Below are positions 56,366 through 64,000 of a DNA stretch of 64,000 nucleotides, in pieces. Made by a program: the position numbers and the translations under genes. Position 1 is the first letter of the stretch. Each line of letters opens with the position of its first letter. A model generated the notes under the pieces. It saw nothing but the letters and a program-made list of their open reading frames with translations, had not been told where the DNA came from and did not search any database. The stretch lies in contig NZ_BNBT01000015.1 of the NCBI RefSeq assembly GCF_014656095.1, forward strand, positions 23,794-87,793. The letters are read 5' to 3'. The DNA is from Streptomyces longispororuber (GTDB lineage Bacteria > Actinomycetota > Actinomycetes > Streptomycetales > Streptomycetaceae).

Positions 56366-57540
56366 GGGCGCACCCGTTCCCCGGCCGCCCGGTGCGGTGC
56401 GCGCGGCGGCGGCCCGGCGAGCTCGTGCGGCCCGAGCGGCGGCGTGGCGCGGTGGACGACCTGCCCGCGCAGCCAGTGCCAGGTGGCGGCGGGTGGGATG
56501 AGCACGCTGGTCAGGGCCATGGTGGCCGTCTCGTCGGGGGTCCGGGGGCCGGGGGCGATGCGGGCCAGGGCGAACTCCGCGGTGCCCGTCAGCCAGGCGG
56601 CGGCGCACAGCGAGGCCGCGGCGGGCCTGCGCAGGGCGGCGCAGGCGAGGTCGGCCGCCGCCGCGCCGGTCACGGCGAGGTGGCGGGGCAGGCGCCCCCG
56701 GGGCGCGTCCGCCCGGCGCCACCAGGTGGGGCCGTGGCGCCGGGTCATCAGGACGTCGTCGGCGTTGCCCGCCTGGACGCGTACGGAGACCCAGCGGTCG
56801 GCCGGGCGCACGGGGTGGGTGGTGGTGCGGTCCCCCGCGGCCACGGTCCACCCGGCGGCGAGCACGCGCAGGGCGAGGTCGGCGTCCTCGCGGAAGGCGC
56901 GCCGGAACCGCTCGTCGAAGCCGCCGACGGCCTCAAGCGCCGGGCGCCGGTACGCCATGTCGGCGGTGATCCAGCGGGCGGTGGCGAGCCCGGCGGTGTT
57001 GCGCTCCCAGTCCGTGGGCCTGCGGTCCTCGGGCAGCGGCACCTCGATGCGGGCGGTGACCGCGGCCGTGCGGTGTGTCGCCCGGGCCAGGTCGAGGGCC
57101 AGGTCGTCGCCCCACGTGGGACCGGGCACCACGTCGTCGTCGAGGAAGACGATCCAGGGCACGCGGCCCGCCGCCCGCCAGCCGGTGTTGCGCGCGGCGG
57201 CGGGGCCCCGGGCGCGGCCCCGTACGACGGTGGTGAGGGGGCGCAGCGGCACCGGGACGTCCACGGGCAGCGGCGCGGCACCGGCGTCCGGCCGGTCGTC
57301 GACGAGGACGATCCGCACCGGGCGCGGCGGGCCGGCGTCGGCGAGGGCCCGCAGGCACGCGCCGAGGCTCGGCCGGCCGAGGGTCGGCACGACCACGGCG
57401 TACGCGGTGTCGCCGGACCCGCCCTCCCCGGGCCCGCCGTCGCCGTACGCGGCGTCACCCGGCACCGCCTCGTACGCGCCGCCGTCGTACGCGCCGCCGT
57501 CGTGGGCGGCGTCCGGCGCCTCCCGCGGGGGGTGCGCCAT
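56362..57540 (-). CDS. GT2-family glycosyltransferase
   Basis: 392 aa. After a Gly/Ala/Asp-rich lead (about 45 residues) comes YAVVVPTLGRPSLGACLRAL, VLVDDRPD, RNTGWRAA and the metal-binding FLDDDVVPGP, with GGFDERFRRAFREDADLALR near the catalytic base. The last 150 residues contain hydrophobic segments that may anchor it to the membrane. Its stop overlaps the next ATG, and its start overlaps the end of the carbamoyltransferase gene by one base. Confidence 0.85.
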   Translation of the reverse strand: MAHPPREAPDAAHDGGAYDGGAYEAVPGDAAYGDGGPGEGGSGDTAYAVVVPTLGRPSLGACLRALADAGPPRPVRIVLVDDRPDAGAAPLPVDVPVPLRPLTTVVRGRARGPAAARNTGWRAAGRVPWIVFLDDDVVPGPTWGDDLALDLARATHRTAAVTARIEVPLPEDRRPTDWERNTAGLATARWITADMAYRRPALEAVGGFDERFRRAFREDADLALRVLAAGWTVAAGDRTTTHPVRPADRWVSVRVQAGNADDVLMTRRHGPTWWRRADAPRGRLPRHLAVTGAAAADLACAALRRPAAASLCAAAWLTGTAEFALARIAPGPRTPDETATMALTSVLIPPAATWHWLRGQVVHRATPPLGPHELAGPPPRAPHRAAGERVRP

Positions 57541-59201
57541 CACAGCTCCTCGTCGTCGTGGGTGCGGAAGGCGTCCCCGCGCCGGATGGCGTACGGGCCC
57601 ATGGCCAGGAGGTCGACGGGCGAGGAGCCGAAGCACTCCAGGGCGTCGCGCGGGTCGTCGACCATGGGGCGCCCGGCGGTGTTCAGGCTGGTGTTGACGA
57701 CCACGGGCAGGCCGGTGAGGCGCTCGAACTCCTGGAGCATGCGGGCGACGAGCGGCTCCGCGGCCGGGTCCACGGTCTGGATCCGCGCGGTGCCGTCGAC
57801 GTGCACGACCGCGGGGATGCGCTCGCGCCACTCCCCGGCCACGTCGTGCACGAACAGCATGTACGGGCTCGGCATCGGGCCGTCGAAGATGTCCGGGGCC
57901 CGGTCGGCGAGGACCATCGGCGCGACGGGGCGGAACTGCTCGCGGCCCTTGACGTCGTTGAGCCGTTCCAGGTTGCCCGCGTGCCCGGGGTGGGCGAGCA
58001 GGGAGCGGTGGCCGAGGGCCCGCGGGCCGTACTCGGAGCGGCCCTGGAACCAGGCCACGATCTGGTTGTCCGCGAGGGCGCGGGCCACGGTGGCCGCGAT
58101 GTCCGGCGGCCGGTCGAACGGCACGGCCGCCGTCTTCAGCCAGGCGCCGAGCTCCGCGTCCGACCAGTCCCTGCCGAGGTCGGCCCCTGCCATGGGCTCG
58201 GGTGCGTCGCCGCCGCCCGCGGCGAGGAGCAGGGCGCCGCCGAGGGCGGTGCCCGCGTCACCGGCGGCGGGCTGGACCCACACCCGGGAGAAGGGGCCCT
58301 CGCGGGCGATGCGGGAGTTGGCGACGCAGTTGAGGGCGACGCCGCCCGCGAGGGTGAGCACGCTGTCGTGCGTCTTGCCGTGCAGCCAGCGGGCCAGGTC
58401 GAGGAGGGTCTCCTCCAGGACGGCCTGGGCGCTGGCCGCCACGTCGGCGTGGGCCTGCGTCCACGGCTCGTCGGCGCCGCGCGGCGCACACAGCTCGTGC
58501 CAGGGCACGCCCGTGGCCCGGAACCCGCCGTCGCCCGTGGCGTACACGTGGCGGCGCAGCTCGGGCAGCATCCGCGGGGTGCCGTGGGAGGCGAGGGCCA
58601 TCACCTTGAACTCGTCGGAGGAGCGCAGGAAGCCGAGGTGTTCGGTCAGCTCCTCGTAGACGAGGCCCAGGGAGTGCGGCAGGTCCTGGGCGTGGAGGGG
58701 TTCGAGGCGGTCGCCGACGCGGCGGGCGGCGAGGTGCGAGGCGCGTTCGCCGCGGCCGTCCAGGACGAGCACGGACGACGCCCCGGCGTCGGGTGCGGCG
58801 AAGGCGCCCGACGCGGCGTGGGCCATGTGGTGCGGGACGAACCGCACGATGTCCGGGTCCAGGCCGGGCAGCGCGGTGCGCAGGAAGTTGGGGGCCTCCC
58901 GCGCGTAGGTCTGCCGCAGGTGGTCCCAGGGGTCGTCCAGGCCCATGGCGTCGGCCGGGCGGGCCAGCCGCGGGTCGAAGGAGTACGCGACGGCGTCCAG
59001 GTCCTGGGGGCGCAGACCGGCCCGGCGCAGGCACCAGGCGGCGGCCTGCTCCGGCAGTTCCCAGGCGGAGAAGGGCAGGGGCCGCTTCCCGTGCTTGCGG
59101 CGTGAGAACCGTTCCTCCTCCGCGGCGGCGACCGTCCGGCCGTCGATCAGCAGCGCGGCGGCGGGGTCGTGGAAGAGGGCGTTGATTCCGAGAATGCGCA
59201 T
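57540..59201 (-). CDS. Carbamoyltransferase (NodU/TobZ family)
   Basis: 553 aa. LGINALFHDPAAALLIDG is the N-terminal YrdC/Kae1-like ASKHA signature, with HHMAHAASGAF and LTLAGGVALNCVANSRI. The C-terminal half has YGPRALGHRSLLAHP and VNTSLNTAGRPMVDDP. The family transfers a carbamoyl group from carbamoyl phosphate to a hydroxyl on sugars or antibiotics. In this locus an O-carbamoylated heptose or other sugar is the natural prediction. Confidence 0.9.
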   Translation of the reverse strand: MRILGINALFHDPAAALLIDGRTVAAAEEERFSRRKHGKRPLPFSAWELPEQAAAWCLRRAGLRPQDLDAVAYSFDPRLARPADAMGLDDPWDHLRQTYAREAPNFLRTALPGLDPDIVRFVPHHMAHAASGAFAAPDAGASSVLVLDGRGERASHLAARRVGDRLEPLHAQDLPHSLGLVYEELTEHLGFLRSSDEFKVMALASHGTPRMLPELRRHVYATGDGGFRATGVPWHELCAPRGADEPWTQAHADVAASAQAVLEETLLDLARWLHGKTHDSVLTLAGGVALNCVANSRIAREGPFSRVWVQPAAGDAGTALGGALLLAAGGGDAPEPMAGADLGRDWSDAELGAWLKTAAVPFDRPPDIAATVARALADNQIVAWFQGRSEYGPRALGHRSLLAHPGHAGNLERLNDVKGREQFRPVAPMVLADRAPDIFDGPMPSPYMLFVHDVAGEWRERIPAVVHVDGTARIQTVDPAAEPLVARMLQEFERLTGLPVVVNTSLNTAGRPMVDDPRDALECFGSSPVDLLAMGPYAIRRGDAFRTHDDEEL

Positions 59202-59313
59202 GGGGTCCCAGGTCTTTCGGCGTAGGGAGGCGAACCTTCGGCGGATCGGGGGCGGGGCCGGCGGCGGGCGGTGGCGCGGGGCCGGGTCGGGCGCGCGGGG
59301 CGGGCGCGCCGGG

Positions 59314-60297
59314 TCAGCGCGCCCGGGCCGGCGCCCCGCGGCTCTGCGCGGAGCGGAACCAGTCGATGGTGCGGCGCAGGCCCTCCTCGGCGGACACCCG
59401 CGGCTCCCAGCCGAGCTTGTCGCGGGCGAGGGTGATGTCGGGGCAGCGCACGGCCGGGTCGTCCGCCGGGCGTTCGATGAAGCGGATGTCCGAGCGGGAG
59501 CCGGTGAGCTCGATGACGAACCGGGCCAGGTCGAGCATGGTGGTCTCGGTGGGGTTGCCGATGTTGACCGGGCCGCGCATGCCGTGCGCCGCGGCCGCGA
59601 GGATGCCGCGCACGGTGTCGTCGACGTAGCACAGGGACCGGGTCTGGCCGCCGTCGCCGGTGACGGTCAGGGGCTCGCCGTCCAGGGCCTGGCGGACGAA
59701 GGTGGGCACGGCGCGGCCGTCGTGGGCGCGCATCCGGGGGCCGTAGGTGTTGAAGAGGCGCACGATGCAGGTGTCCGTGCCGTGGGTCTCGGCGTGGGCC
59801 GTGGTCAGGGCCTCGCCGAACCGCTTGGCCTCGTCGTACACGCTGCGGGGGCCGACCGGGTTCACATGGCCCCAGTACCGCTCGTCCTGGGGGTGCTGCT
59901 CGGGGTCGCCGTAGACTTCGGAGGTCGACGCGAGGACGAAGCGGGCCTCCGCGCGGTGGGCGAGTTCCAGGGCGTTGCGCGTGCCCTGGCTGCCGGCCTC
60001 CATGGTGTGCAGCGGCAGCCGGAGGTAGTCCGCCGGGGAGGCCGGGGACGCGAAGTGCAGGACCAGGTCCGGCGGTCGCTCGACTATCAGCTCCTGGGAG
60101 ACGTTGGCCTGCACCAGGTGGAAGCCGGGGCGGTCGAGCAGCTCGGTGACGTTCTCGGGCCGGCCGGTGCTGAAGTCGTCCACGCAGGTCACCGCCGTGC
60201 CCGCGGCCAGCAGGGCGGTGCACAGGTGCGAGCCGACGAAACCGGCGCCGCCGGTGACGACGGCGTGTTCCCAGGTCCGGGACTGACCACTGCTCAT
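59314..60297 (-). CDS. NAD-dependent sugar epimerase/dehydratase (UXS-like)
   Basis: 327 aa. VTGGAGFVGSHLCTALL binds NAD, STSEVYGDP and SVYDEAKRFGEAL supply the catalytic Ser/Tyr/Lys, and IVRLFNTYGPRMRAHDGRAVP resembles UDP-glucuronate decarboxylases. It should be active, unlike its paralogue at 44850. Its ribosome-site segment (GAAGGAGCAAG) occurs twice in direct repeat at about 60299-60330; the proximal copy sits correctly. Confidence 0.88.
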   Translation of the reverse strand: MSSGQSRTWEHAVVTGGAGFVGSHLCTALLAAGTAVTCVDDFSTGRPENVTELLDRPGFHLVQANVSQELIVERPPDLVLHFASPASPADYLRLPLHTMEAGSQGTRNALELAHRAEARFVLASTSEVYGDPEQHPQDERYWGHVNPVGPRSVYDEAKRFGEALTTAHAETHGTDTCIVRLFNTYGPRMRAHDGRAVPTFVRQALDGEPLTVTGDGGQTRSLCYVDDTVRGILAAAAHGMRGPVNIGNPTETTMLDLARFVIELTGSRSDIRFIERPADDPAVRCPDITLARDKLGWEPRVSAEEGLRRTIDWFRSAQSRGAPARAR

Positions 60298-60505
60298 CTC
60301 TTGCTCCTTCGCACGTCTTGCTCCTTCGCACGCGGCGACAGCGGTACGGGCTCCCGGCCCGCGCCCTCGGGGCGGGCGGGTCCCGTGGAGGTTTCCGCGA
60401 TCTCCGCATCAGCGTCCGTCGCGGGGGCGGGGGCGGCACGGCCGGATGCACCGTCCGGGTGGTGACGCAGCGCGAGGGGCGGCCCCCGCGCGGGGGTGGC
60501 GGCTC
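60298..60505. other. Short gene-free gap with a duplicated ribosome-site segment
   Basis: Between the GT2 stop and the epimerase start. CTTGCTCCTTCGCACG occurs twice at the epimerase end. Nothing else recognisable is seen. Confidence 0.45.
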
Positions 60506-61402
60506 TCAGCCCACGTAGCGGCGGGCCGTCGAGCGGCGCTGGGCCTCTTCGAGGACCCGCATCCGCGCCTCGACGTCCCGGGGCAGCACCCGGCGCTCGC
60601 GCAGCACCCAGGGCAGGGCGGCGGCCGCCTCGGCGAAGGCGCGCAGCGACACGGTGTCGCGCGGGACCGTGCGGGCCAGGTGCGCGGTGCGGCGCAGCGC
60701 GGGTCCTGCCGGGCGGCGCAGCCAGGTGAACCAGAGGGTGTTGCGGATGCCGTGCGCGCGGCGCTTGGTCGCGTCCCGCGCGAGCGACGGGTGGTGGTGG
60801 ATCGTCAGGTGGTCCGCGTACGTCAGCCACCAGCCGTTCGCGGCCAGGTCGACGGCGAGCAGTTCCTCCTCGCCGCCGAGCCAGAGCCGCGGGTGGAAGC
60901 CGCCCGCGGCGCGGAAGGCGTCGGCGCGCAGGGTGGTCGCGGCGGCCAGGAAGGAGCCGAGGGCGGGGCCGGGCAGCCAGTGCGGGCCGCGGACGGGCGA
61001 GTGGCGCAGCTCCTCGACGATGGGGTCCTCGGTGCCCTGCGGCTCGACCAGGATGCGCGCCGTGACGGTGGCGAGGGCCGGGTGCCGGTCGAGCAGGTCG
61101 GCGGCGCCGGACAGGGAGCCGGGGGCCCACCAGGAGTCGTCGTCGCAGAACGCCACGTAGGGCGTGGTGACGTCGCGCACGGCGAGGTTGCGGCCGACGG
61201 CGCCGAGGTTGCGGCCGGGGCGCAGCAGCCGTACCCCGGGGTGGTGGCGGGCGACGGCGTCGGCGGTGCCGTCGGTGGAGGCGTTGTCGACGACGACCAC
61301 CGGGGGCCGCTCGGGCAGGTCGGCGAGGTGGCCGAGGGTGCGCAGGAGTTCGGGGCGGCGGTTGTGGGTGATTACGACGACGGTGGTACGGGGATCGGAC
61401 AT
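60506..61402 (-). CDS. GT2-family glycosyltransferase, tandem copy B
   Basis: 298 aa. TTVVVITHNRRPELLRTLGHL, VVVDNASTDGTADAVA, RNLAVRDVTTPYVAFCDDDSWW (DDD metal site) and FHPRLWLGGEEELLAVDLA. It is a close paralogue of the GT2 immediately upstream (61372-62268), and their genes overlap by 31 bases. The sugar donor is not predictable. The C-terminus is Arg-rich. Confidence 0.87.
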   Translation of the reverse strand: MSDPRTTVVVITHNRRPELLRTLGHLADLPERPPVVVVDNASTDGTADAVARHHPGVRLLRPGRNLGAVGRNLAVRDVTTPYVAFCDDDSWWAPGSLSGAADLLDRHPALATVTARILVEPQGTEDPIVEELRHSPVRGPHWLPGPALGSFLAAATTLRADAFRAAGGFHPRLWLGGEEELLAVDLAANGWWLTYADHLTIHHHPSLARDATKRRAHGIRNTLWFTWLRRPAGPALRRTAHLARTVPRDTVSLRAFAEAAAALPWVLRERRVLPRDVEARMRVLEEAQRRSTARRYVG

Positions 61403-62268
61403 GGCTGTGCTCCGTCCAGCGTGCGGGCGGCCCGCTCCAGGTGGGGCGGCAGGGGTCGGCGGGCGCGCAGGGCGGCCGGCAGGCGGGCGAGGGTCTGCCG
61501 CAGGGCCTGCCGGGCGGCCGGGTCCGCGCGGGCCTCGGCGGCCAGCTCGCGGGTGCGGGCGAGGGCGTGCGACAGGGGGCGGCGCAGCCAGAGCGTGAGG
61601 AGTTCGTTGCGGCGCATGATGACCGGGCGGCCGCTGCGCGGGGCCGGGTCGGGGTGGTGGTGGGCGACCACGTCCGCGCAGTGCGCGACGCCCCAGCCGC
61701 GCGCGGCCAGGTCGTAGGCGAGCAGGGTCTCCTCGCAGCCGAAGAACAGCAGCGGGTGGAAGCCGCCGACGTCCAGGTAGGCGTGGCGGCGGACGACGGA
61801 GGCACAGGCCAGGAAGCCGAGCACCTGGGTGCCCGGCAGGTCGTGCGCCGGGCCGAGGGCGGAGGTGGCGAGGACGTCGTTGAGCGGGTCGGGCTCCTCG
61901 GCGGGGCCGACGAGGGTGCGGGCGGACACCAGGCCGAGGCGGGGGTGGGCGGCCATCAGCTCGGCCACGCGCTCCAGGGCGCCGGGGGCCCACCAGGAGT
62001 CGTCGTCGCTGAAGGCCACGTAGGGGGTGCGCAGGGCGCGCACGCCGTGGGTGCGGGCGACCGCGCCGTGGTTGGCGCGCAGGGGCACCAGCGTGACCTG
62101 CGGGAAGTCGCGGGCCAGCCGGACCTTGGTGTCGTCGGTGGAGGCGTTGTCGACGACGACGATCTCGGGCTGCTCGGGCAGGGCGAGGAGCTGGCGCAGC
62201 GTGCGGGCCAGGCTGTCCGCGCGGTTGCGGGTGGCGATGACGATGCCGGTGTGCGGGCGGCGGCTCAT
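61372..62268 (-). CDS. GT2-family glycosyltransferase, tandem copy A
   Basis: 298 aa, the same length and layout as the next gene: TGIVIATRNRADSLARTLRQ, VVVDNASTDDTKV, YVAFSDDDSWW and GGFHPLLFFGCEETLLAYDL. Its last ten codons overlap the start of copy B. A recent gene duplication with later divergence is likely. It is the first gene of the minus-strand glycan operon. Confidence 0.87.
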   Translation of the reverse strand: MSRRPHTGIVIATRNRADSLARTLRQLLALPEQPEIVVVDNASTDDTKVRLARDFPQVTLVPLRANHGAVARTHGVRALRTPYVAFSDDDSWWAPGALERVAELMAAHPRLGLVSARTLVGPAEEPDPLNDVLATSALGPAHDLPGTQVLGFLACASVVRRHAYLDVGGFHPLLFFGCEETLLAYDLAARGWGVAHCADVVAHHHPDPAPRSGRPVIMRRNELLTLWLRRPLSHALARTRELAAEARADPAARQALRQTLARLPAALRARRPLPPHLERAARTLDGAQPCPIPVPPSS

Positions 62269-62462
62269 GAGCCGGGGGACGTCGGGGGTCGGCGACGTCG
62301 GGTGCGGCGGTTCATGCGACCACTGTGTGGGGCACGGGTGACCCCGTGCCCAGGCATGCTGCGCCGAACGGGTGGGTGGGCGCGGCCCGGCCGCGGGCCC
62401 CGCTCGCGCCCCGGGAGCACCCGGGGCTCCGTCCGGCGGTCCGCGCCTGCGGACGCCGGGCG

Positions 62463-62544
62463 CACCGCTTTCGACGTGCGCGGCGTCACCGGCTGTGGAC
62501 GCGGCGGACCGCCTTCGACGTGCGCGGCGTCACCGGCTGTGGAC
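62463..62544. repeat. Direct repeat of 38 nt, period 44
   Basis: Copies at 62463-62500 and 62507-62544 share TTCGACGTGCGCGGCGTCAC and flanking bases, differing at only a few positions. Confidence 0.88.
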
Positions 62545-62600
62545 ACGATGGAGCCGCCGGTGAGACCGGCGTACAGCGGTGCACAGGGGGGCCTGTTCCA

Positions 62601-62658
62601 CGTTCGGCTCTCCCGTTCGGCATTCCCGTTCGGCTTTCCCGTCCAGCTTTCCCGTTCA
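62601..62658. repeat. 13-nt tandem repeat upstream of the DUF2795 gene
   Basis: About 4.5 copies of CGTTCGGCTTTCC-like units run up to the ribosome site of the DUF2795 gene. Confidence 0.85.
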
Positions 62659-62672
62659 GCAAGGAGACCGTG

Positions 62673-62867
62673 ATGGCCAGCATCAGCCCCATCGACCTGC
62701 AGAAGGCGCTCAAGGGCGCCACCTATCCCTCCAGCCGCGACGACCTGGTCTCGCTGGCCAGGGACAACGGCGCGGACGACGGCCTCGTCGAGAAGCTGTC
62801 CAACGCCTCCACCGACAGCTTCGACGGGCCGGACGAGGTCCAGAAGGCCGTCTTCGACAACGAGTAG
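62673..62867 (+). CDS. DUF2795 small protein
   Basis: 64 aa: SPIDLQKALKGATYPSSRDD followed by LVSLARDNGADDGLVEKLSN, the usual pattern of streptomycete DUF2795 proteins, with the acidic end VQKAVFDNE. An AAGGAG site at 62661-62666 sets the ATG. The function is unknown. A strong hairpin follows the stop. Confidence 0.88.
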   Translation: MASISPIDLQKALKGATYPSSRDDLVSLARDNGADDGLVEKLSNASTDSFDGPDEVQKAVFDNE

Positions 62868-62890
62868 CCCGCCGGGCCGGACCCGCGCAC

Positions 62891-62929
62891 GCCCTCCCCG
62901 CCGCTGCTCCGGGCAGCGGCGGGGAGGGC
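62891..62929 (+). terminator. Perfect 16-bp hairpin after the DUF2795 gene
   Basis: Bases 62891-62906 and 62914-62929 are exactly complementary around a 7-base loop, 24 bases after the stop codon. There is no U-tract, as is usual in streptomycetes. Confidence 0.82.
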
Positions 62930-63075
62930 GGCCCGGGTGCCTCCCGGTCGCCGCCCGCCGCCCGGCGTGGCATCGGCTCTCGTGGGCACCCGCTCAGCGG
63001 TCGACGGACGTCCCGGGCCGCATGGCCGCGGGACGTGCCGGGGAGAAGCAGAGAAGCGACAGAGAGGGGTCGGCC

Positions 63076-64000
63076 GTGCGCGTACGTGATTCCGTGGTCG
63101 TGATCACCGGGGCGTCCAGCGGCATCGGACGGGCCACCGCCCTGGCGTTCGCCCGCAAGGGCTGCTCGGTGGTGCTGGCCGCGCGGCGGGAGGAGGCGCT
63201 GGAGGCGGTCCGGGAGGAGTGCGAGCGCCACCGGGGCGCGCGGGCGCTGGTCGTGCCGACCGACGTGACGGACGCCAAGGCGGTCGACGACCTCGCCCGG
63301 AGCGCCGTGGACCGGTTCGGCCGGATCGACGTGTGGGTCAACTCCGCGGCGGTGACGGTCTTCGGCCCGTTCCTGGAGGTTCCGCTGGAGGACGTCCGCA
63401 AGGTTCTGGACGTCAACGTCATGGGGTACGTCCACGGTGCCCGGGCCGCGCTGCGGGTGATGCGCGAGCAGGGCCGGGGCACGCTGGTGAACGTGTCCTC
63501 GATCGTGGGCGTGGTCGCCCAGCCGTACACGCACGCCTACGGCATGTCGAAGCACGCGGTGCGGGCGCTGGCCGCGAGCCTGCGCCAGGAGCTGCGCCTC
63601 GACGGGGCGCGGCACGTGCGCGTCTGCACGGTGCTGCCCGCCACGATCGACACGCCGCTGTTCGAGCACGCCGCGAACTACACGGGCCGCAAGGCGCTGG
63701 CGATGCCGCCCGTCTACAGCCCCGAGCGCGTGGCCCGCGCCGTCGTGGACCTGGTACGGAAGCCGCGGCGCGAGGTGGTCGTCGGGCCGCTGGGCCGCTC
63801 GCTGGTGTGGCAGTCGCGGGTGGCGCCCGGCGCGGTGGAGCGGATGATGGCGCGGCAGGCGGACAAGACGCACCTGTCCCGCGAGGAGTCCGCCCCGGCG
63901 GGCCACGGCAACCTGCACGTACCGGCGCCGGGCGACGGCGCCGTACACGGCGGCTGGGGCGGCCGGCGCCGCACCGCGCTGCGCCGCCTCGCGCTCGCCG
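63076..64000 (+). CDS. Short-chain dehydrogenase/reductase, cut by the window end
   Basis: The frame from GTG 63076 (GAGGGG upstream) is open to the window edge for 308 codons. VVITGASSGIGRATALAFA binds NAD(P), VNSAAVTVFGPF and NVSSIVGVV are SDR strands, and YGMSKHAVRALAASL is the catalytic YxxxK. A Gly/Arg-rich extension begins near residue 270. Specificity is unknown. Confidence 0.87.
   Translation, partial: MRVRDSVVVITGASSGIGRATALAFARKGCSVVLAARREEALEAVREECERHRGARALVVPTDVTDAKAVDDLARSAVDRFGRIDVWVNSAAVTVFGPFLEVPLEDVRKVLDVNVMGYVHGARAALRVMREQGRGTLVNVSSIVGVVAQPYTHAYGMSKHAVRALAASLRQELRLDGARHVRVCTVLPATIDTPLFEHAANYTGRKALAMPPVYSPERVARAVVDLVRKPRREVVVGPLGRSLVWQSRVAPGAVERMMARQADKTHLSREESAPAGHGNLHVPAPGDGAVHGGWGGRRRTALRRLALA

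Larger units (their letters stand above)
62269..62672. other. 400-base intergenic region with two sets of direct repeats
   Basis: Separates the divergent GT2 and DUF2795 genes. It holds two near-identical copies of a 38-base segment and a 13-base tandem repeat. No gene is convincing here, although short open frames cross it. Confidence 0.6.

Overview
The window reads as chromosomal DNA of a high-GC actinomycete, most likely Streptomyces. Support comes from the GC-rich third codon positions, GTG starts, stop/start overlaps between operon genes, typical streptomycete proteins (a DUF5302 protein, a DUF2795 protein, a DUF72 protein) and two rare TTA leucine codons at the edge of a biosynthetic cluster. 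I see no tRNA or rRNA genes, transposase, phage gene or CRISPR array.

Layout. (1) 1-2.5 kb: housekeeping genes, namely a cut DUF5302 gene, a DEAD-box RNA helicase and a GNAT acetyltransferase. (2) 2.7-42 kb: one large nonribosomal peptide (NRPS) cluster, almost entirely on the minus strand. Its left edge holds a LuxR-type regulator with a TTA codon, a small cupin-like protein with a TTA codon, and a 57-aa secreted peptide. A tailoring and precursor block follows (5.2-15.2 kb): a free-standing adenylation (A) enzyme, three iron/2-oxoglutarate oxygenases from three different families, an AsnB-like amidotransferase, an A-PCP didomain, an FAH-family enzyme and a DmpG-type aldolase. The core follows (15.3-32.6 kb): an MFS exporter, C-A-PCP-TE, a type II thioesterase, an MbtH-like protein, a second LuxR-type regulator, a 2659-aa NRPS arranged C-A-PCP-C-A-PCP-C-PCP, and a stand-alone PCP-E protein. 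A carrier-protein amino acid pathway follows (32.8-40.1 kb): a DegT-type aminotransferase, a split transketolase, and LysK, LysZ, LysY, LysX and LysW. The right edge has an XRE-STAND regulator and a 48-aa secreted peptide that is a paralogue of the left-edge peptide.

How the cluster may work (inference). LysW would carry a glutamate- or aminoadipate-type substrate while LysX, LysZ and LysY attach, phosphorylate and reduce it. The split transketolase would add a two-carbon ketol unit, the DegT enzyme would aminate the product, and LysK would release it. This logic has precedent in the Streptomyces route to 2,6-diamino-5,7-dihydroxyheptanoic acid. A PCP-E protein loaded in trans would start the peptide with a D residue, and the only DCL-type C domain in the line follows it. 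Five carrier positions, one lacking a cis A domain, suggest a pentapeptide with one serine, released by the C-terminal TE.

(3) 42-62.3 kb: after a GNAT gene and a DUF72 gene comes an ADP-heptose/glycan locus (GmhA, HldE, GmhB, three family-9 glycosyltransferases, GT4 and GT2 enzymes, a carbamoyltransferase, two epimerases of which one has lost its catalytic Tyr and Lys, an SDR and an MFS protein). (4) 62.3-64 kb: a DUF2795 gene with a strong terminator hairpin and an SDR gene cut by the window end.

Two window-wide patterns stand out. The twin peptide genes, with nearly identical promoter regions in direct orientation, bracket the NRPS cluster. Minisatellite-like tandem repeats sit on or beside the stop codons of many cluster genes.
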